Shown here piece after piece: positions 60,595-64,000 of a DNA stretch of 64,000 bases (position 1 is its first letter; each line of letters opens with the position of its first letter). This DNA is from Bacillus sp. 03113 (lineage in GTDB: Bacteria > Bacillota > Bacilli > Bacillales > Cytobacillaceae): the NCBI RefSeq assembly GCF_006546985.1, contig NZ_VATK01000001.1, positions 62,001 to 126,000 on the forward strand, given 5' to 3'. A model generated the notes under the pieces. It ran no database searches. It saw only the letters and a list, made by a program, of their open reading frames with translations, and was not told where the DNA came from. The position numbers were made by a program, and so were the translations under genes.

Positions 60595-61803
60595 CTATGC
60601 TAGCTCTTGATTTTTCGTTTCTTTACCTAACAGCAACACCGCTGCTGCGCCTATGAGGATGGCGATGCAAAAAATGGTGAAAATAGAATTGATGGATACT
60701 TTTTGTGCGACAAGGTAACCGATTAATAATGGACCTAAGATGCCTCCGATCCGACCAAAAGCGGCAGCCATTCCTGTTCCCGTTCCGCGAATAATCGTCG
60801 GATATTGTTCAGGAGAATACGCATAAAGTGCTCCCCACGCCCCAAGGTTAAAGAAGGACAAAAAGATACCTGATGTCATTAACAGCGGCAATGCTTCTGC
60901 TGTACCAAAGAAATAAGCACTTAGTCCTGTTCCAATAAGATACGTTACTAATACAAATTTTCTTCCCATTTTTTCGATCAGCCAAGCAGCTGTAAAGTAG
61001 CCCGGCAATTGAGCCAGCGTCATAATCAATACATACTGAAAGCTTTTGATCAAGCTAAATCCTTTTAATACCATCACACTTGGAAGCCATAAAAACATGC
61101 CATAATAGGAAAATACGACACAAAACCATAGAATCCAAAGCATGAGTGTAGGCCGAATGTACGGTTTTGACCAAACCTTAGTGAAATTTCCCCAAAAGCT
61201 TGGTTTAGTCGTTTTTTCATGCAACGAAATAAATCGGCTTGAGTCTTCTAGATGCCATCTCAAATAAATGGCATAAAAGGCAGGCAATGTACTAATAATG
61301 AGTGCTGTTCTCCAACCAAAGTCAGGAATAATGAAATAAGAGATAAGCGCAGCAATCAACCAGCCGCCAGCCCAAAAGCTCTCAAGCAGGACAACGATTC
61401 GTCCTCGTTTTTCAGCAGAGACACTTTCTGAAACAAGAGTGGATGCAACGGGAAGCTCTCCCCCCAATCCCATACCAATAACGAAGCGGAAAATGAGAAA
61501 TATGCTCAACGTTGTAGTAAAGGCAGAAGCACCGCTACCAAGTGAAAATAGTAATAAAGTTATAATTAATACCGATTTTCGACCAATCCGATCAGAGATA
61601 AACCCAAAGAAGAGTGCCCCAACTGCCATGCCAATGGAGTTGACACTCCCGATCCACCCCATTTGTTCAGGTGTTAAACTCCATTCTGTTTTCAATGCAG
61701 CGATGATAAATGACAAAATGCCCACATCCATCGCATCGAAAAGCCAAGCTAGTCCAGCAATTCCTAGAAGCTTTCTCTCTGCACGTTTGCTAGATGTAAT
61801 CAT
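60595..61803 (-). CDS. niaP: Niacin (nicotinate/nicotinamide) transporter NiaP, MFS family
   Basis: A 402-residue MFS protein with twelve helices. It follows B. subtilis NiaP (YceI) closely from the start (AWLFDAMDVGILSFIIAALKTEW, IGSVNSIGMAVGALFFGFISDRIGRK) through GMGLGGELPVASTLVSE, SYYGMFLWLPSVMVLKGF, MTLAQLPGYFTAAWLIEKMGRK and FNLGAWGALYAYSPEQYPTIIRGTG. NiaP imports niacin for NAD synthesis. No NiaR operator was confirmed upstream, because the start region is only 27 bp long here. It is a single gene. Substrate assignment rests on similarity to a characterised protein. Confidence 0.88.
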   Translation of the reverse strand: MITSSKRAERKLLGIAGLAWLFDAMDVGILSFIIAALKTEWSLTPEQMGWIGSVNSIGMAVGALFFGFISDRIGRKSVLIITLLLFSLGSGASAFTTTLSIFLIFRFVIGMGLGGELPVASTLVSESVSAEKRGRIVVLLESFWAGGWLIAALISYFIIPDFGWRTALIISTLPAFYAIYLRWHLEDSSRFISLHEKTTKPSFWGNFTKVWSKPYIRPTLMLWILWFCVVFSYYGMFLWLPSVMVLKGFSLIKSFQYVLIMTLAQLPGYFTAAWLIEKMGRKFVLVTYLIGTGLSAYFFGTAEALPLLMTSGIFLSFFNLGAWGALYAYSPEQYPTIIRGTGTGMAAAFGRIGGILGPLLIGYLVAQKVSINSIFTIFCIAILIGAAAVLLLGKETKNQELA

Positions 61804-62048
61804 GATTCCCCCCCTTAATAATCGACATTATTTGATGAATTTTTCCTTATCTAATTTCCTATTTTCCTCTTTTATTAACAGCTGTCAAGACAAAAGGTAA
61901 TATTTACTGTCATTTGGAATAAATATTCATAAAATAGGTAGAAGATCCTTTGTTTTATCTTTAACCAAAAGAGGAATTTTAGTCTATAGTAGTTTTTTGT
62001 CGAATGTACTATGATGATGTCAGCAAGAGAAAACAAGAAAATATAGTT
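61804..62048. other. Intergenic region between niaP and the sacB leader
   Basis: About 245 bp, AT-rich. TATGAT (62010-62015) is a possible -10 for the sacB transcript without a good -35. No NiaR or other known operator was recognised. Confidence 0.4.
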
Positions 62049-62137
62049 GGATTGTTACTGTTAAGCAGGCATGACCTAAAATCCGTGTACGGATCTTCCT
62101 CTTTTGGAAGGCACGCACAGGAATTTTAGGTCTTTTT
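62049..62137 (+). promoter_or_regulatory. SacY/SacT-type antiterminator (RAT) and terminator before sacB
   Basis: GGATTGTTACTGTTAAGCAG begins a 29-nt stretch (62049-62077) very similar to the ribonucleic antiterminator of B. subtilis sacB. Its last bases, GACCTAAAAT, also form one arm of a terminator whose other arm is ATTTTAGGTC (62123-62132), ending in TTTTT. The two folds exclude each other. In the presence of sucrose a SacY-like BglG-family protein would bind the RAT and let transcription reach sacB. Confidence 0.85.
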
Positions 62138-62183
62138 CTGTTTAAGAGTAAAAATAAAAAAATTATAAGTAGAGAGGGAGAAA

Positions 62184-63638
62184 GTGATGAATTTCAAGAA
62201 GATTGTTAAGCAAGCAACCGCAGTAACCTTTACTACAGCCTTACTAGTGGGAGGCGGAGTTCAAGCATTTGCAAGCGAAAAAGTGGATTACAAAGAAGAC
62301 TATGGCTTTTCTCACATTACACGTTTTGATGCGTTGAAAATTCCTGCGCAACAAACAAATGAGCAATTTAAAGTGCCACAATTTGATGCATCAAAAATTA
62401 AGAACGTTGAATCTGCAAAAGGTTATGATGAGTTTGGAAACCTCATTAATTTAGATGTTTGGGATACATGGCCTCTTCAAAACGCAGATGGCACAGTGGC
62501 AAACTATAATGGCTACGAGATCGTATTTGGTTTAGCAGGAGACCCTAAAAGAGGATGGGACACATTTGTTTACTTGTTCTATAAAAAAATAGGTGATAAT
62601 TCAATTGACGCTTGGAAATCTGCTGGAAGAGTATTTAAAGACAGCGATAAATTTAATACAAATGATCCTATTCTTCATAATCAAGCAGAAGAATGGTCTG
62701 GATCTGCAACTTTTACTTCTGATGGAAAAGTTCGCTTGTTCTATACAAATCGCTCAATCTGGGATGCATCAAAAGGATATTTTGGTAAACAAACATTAAC
62801 AACAGCTCAAATCAATGTATCTCAACCAGACGGCAACACGCTTAAAGTGGATGGCGTAGAAGATTTCAAATCAATCTTTGATGGTGACGGCAAAAACTAC
62901 CAAACTATGAACCAAGCTTTCGGAAATGGCAACTTTGATGACAACCATACATTGAGAGATCCTCATTATGTGGAAGACAATGGCCGCAAATACCTTGTTT
63001 TTGAAGCAAATACAGGTACAGAAACAGGCTACCAAGGAGAAGAATCTTTCAATAATAAAGCTTTCTATGGCGGAAGCAACAAATTCTTCGAAGCGGAGAA
63101 AGCTAAATTGCTTCAAAGTCCAAACAAATATTACTCTTCATTAGCAAATGGTGCACTTGGTATCGTTGAATTAAATGATGATTATACATTGAAAAATGTA
63201 ATGAAGCCGCTTATTGCATCTAATTTAGTAACAGATGAAATTGAACGTGCTAACATTTTCGAAAAAGATGGAAAATGGTACTTATTTACAGATACACGTG
63301 GATCTAAAATGTTCGTTGACGGCATCGATAAAGAAGACATCTACATGCTAGGATATGTAGCAGATTCAATCACTGGACCATACAAACCATTAAACGGAAC
63401 AGGACTTGTATTACATCAAGATCTAAATCCATATGACATCACTTGGACTTATGCTCACTTTGCAATTCCACAAGTTAAAGGTGATAATGTAGTAATCACA
63501 AGCTATATGACAAACAGAGGCTACTTTGCAGATCATAAAGCTACTTTTGCACCAAGTTTCTTAGTGAACATTAAAGGATCTAAAACATCGGTTGTTAAAG
63601 ACAGCATCCTTGAACAAGGTCAATTAACAGTTGAGTAA
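62184..63638 (+). CDS. sacB: Levansucrase, secreted GH68 enzyme
   Basis: A 484-residue protein with a signal peptide (cleavage after about residue 29, AFA-SEK). The GH68 catalytic residues are visible: nucleophile Asp93 in LDVWDTWPLQ, Asp258 in TLRDPHYVED (RDP motif) and acid/base Glu353 in DEIERANIFEK. EEWSGSATF is also typical. It transfers fructose from sucrose to build levan outside the cell. It sits behind a SacY/SacT-type antiterminator and directly before a levB-like gene, so sucrose-induced levan synthesis and trimming are coordinated. ATG 62184 follows AGAGAGGGAG. Confidence 0.96.
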   Translation: MMNFKKIVKQATAVTFTTALLVGGGVQAFASEKVDYKEDYGFSHITRFDALKIPAQQTNEQFKVPQFDASKIKNVESAKGYDEFGNLINLDVWDTWPLQNADGTVANYNGYEIVFGLAGDPKRGWDTFVYLFYKKIGDNSIDAWKSAGRVFKDSDKFNTNDPILHNQAEEWSGSATFTSDGKVRLFYTNRSIWDASKGYFGKQTLTTAQINVSQPDGNTLKVDGVEDFKSIFDGDGKNYQTMNQAFGNGNFDDNHTLRDPHYVEDNGRKYLVFEANTGTETGYQGEESFNNKAFYGGSNKFFEAEKAKLLQSPNKYYSSLANGALGIVELNDDYTLKNVMKPLIASNLVTDEIERANIFEKDGKWYLFTDTRGSKMFVDGIDKEDIYMLGYVADSITGPYKPLNGTGLVLHQDLNPYDITWTYAHFAIPQVKGDNVVITSYMTNRGYFADHKATFAPSFLVNIKGSKTSVVKDSILEQGQLTVE

Positions 63639-63712
63639 TAAATAAAAATAATTAATTTTTGCCTTCTATCTACTAGAGGGTATTGAAAAAACATAATAAA
63701 TCTAACGAAAAG

Positions 63713-63746
63713 AAAATGTCAATATTCAATTGGCATTTTCTTTTTG
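63713..63746 (+). terminator. Terminator between sacB and levB
   Basis: AAAATGTCAAT pairs with ATTGGCATTTT over a 5-nt loop with a T-rich tail; some read-through into levB is likely. Confidence 0.75.
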
Positions 63747-63813
63747 TATAATTTAGTAAGTTCGTTTCTTTCTCTTGAAACGAGATGATCAAGAAAAAAA
63801 GCGAGGTTTCAAA

Positions 63814-64000
63814 TTGAGGAATAAGAAAATGTTTATATGGTTAGGTGTAATCATTATCTGTATAAGTATATTAATTTCAGTAGGTTTAATGATTTATCAT
63901 TCAGACAAAAATAAGGAAATGGAAAAGAATAAGAAGAAAGAGACGATTATATCTAATCATAAGCCCACCTATCGAGCGAACTATCATTTTACTACTCCTG
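63814..64000 (+). CDS. levB: Endolevanase LevB, N-terminal fragment (GH32)
   Basis: The first 62 residues of a gene running off the right edge. TTG 63814 lies seven bases after GCGAGG; an in-frame ATG at 63829 is the alternative. An N-terminal membrane/signal segment (MFIWLGVIIICISILISVGL) is followed by a charged linker and YRANYHFTTP, which matches the start of the LevB GH32 catalytic domain. LevB cuts levan internally and forms an operon with sacB in B. subtilis, as here. The catalytic residues lie beyond the window. Confidence 0.85.
   Translation, partial: MRNKKMFIWLGVIIICISILISVGLMIYHSDKNKEMEKNKKKETIISNHKPTYRANYHFTTP

Overview
The window looks like the chromosome of a low-GC Gram-positive bacterium of the Bacillaceae. 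The signs are strong AGGAGG-type ribosome sites, frequent GTG and TTG starts, lipoprotein signal peptides ending in a Gly-Cys or Ala-Cys lipobox, U-tailed hairpin terminators, and close relatives of Bacillus genes (fer, niaP, pepT, yfhO, metNIQ, and a sacB-levB pair behind a SacY/SacT-type antiterminator). I cannot name the species. There are no rRNA or tRNA genes, no CRISPR array, no prophage and no intact transposase. Most of it is accessory metabolism: many small transport or enzyme operons, each beside its own regulator.

Layout. 1-1.6 kb: a truncated GH29 alpha-L-fucosidase gene behind a frameshifted MerR/TipAS regulator, with a typical MerR promoter. 1.9-4.1 kb: SelO AMPylase and a PhnB-like VOC protein. 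4.4-7.1 kb: a TetR regulator divergent from a DrrAB-type ABC exporter. 7.2-8.3 kb: MarR divergent from a flavodoxin-like quinone reductase. 8.5-13 kb: ferredoxin, EamA exporter/LysR pair, YdeI-like protein, and an FMO-like flavoprotein. 13.7-16.8 kb: two PNPOx-like proteins, one fused to GAF and LuxR domains, then a DUF2269 membrane protein and an arylamine N-acetyltransferase. 16.8-19.6 kb: a six-hairpin (GH15-like) glycosidase, a membrane protein, and a decayed copy of the glycosidase 3' end. 19.9-23.3 kb: alpha/beta hydrolase; nitrilase plus two GNAT genes. 24-26.5 kb: YfhO-type membrane glycosylation protein. 26.7-30.8 kb: TauD-like dioxygenase divergent from an SsuBCA-type ABC importer, with a terminator hairpin in both leaders.

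31-34 kb: Gfo/Idh/MocA oxidoreductase and RpiA, divergent from a SorC regulator with matching operator-like palindromes. 34.5-39.3 kb: complete branched-chain amino-acid (Liv) ABC importer. 40.9-48.3 kb: an operon of GntR, Cys/Met-type PLP lyase, MetN, MetI, a zinc/corrinoid-type methyltransferase of the UroD superfamily, MetQ, a ProC-like reductase and a VOC protein. It looks like a dedicated uptake-and-breakdown route for a methionine-like compound and is the most interesting system here. 48.5-50.8 kb: polysaccharide deacetylase and PepT. 51-54.2 kb: two GT2 glycosyltransferases and a Wzx-like flippase. 54.3-57.6 kb: fructosamine-kinase-like protein, small membrane proteins and a MATE exporter. 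57.7-61.8 kb: two SDR enzymes divergent from an MmyB-type regulator, then NiaP. 62-64 kb: antiterminator-controlled sacB and the start of levB.

Five copies, some partial, of a ~40-150 bp palindromic repeat family (ends AAAGC..AAGCGCCTTG and GGCGCT..AGCTAGACA) lie just downstream of stop codons at 30.8, 35.8, 39.3, 40.0 and 55.3 kb. Other unexplained non-coding structures are a hairpin-rich element inside the methionine-type operon (44.6-44.8 kb), five TATCGA motifs spaced 20-21 bp apart (48.35-48.43 kb), and the twin leader hairpins between tauD and ssuBCA.
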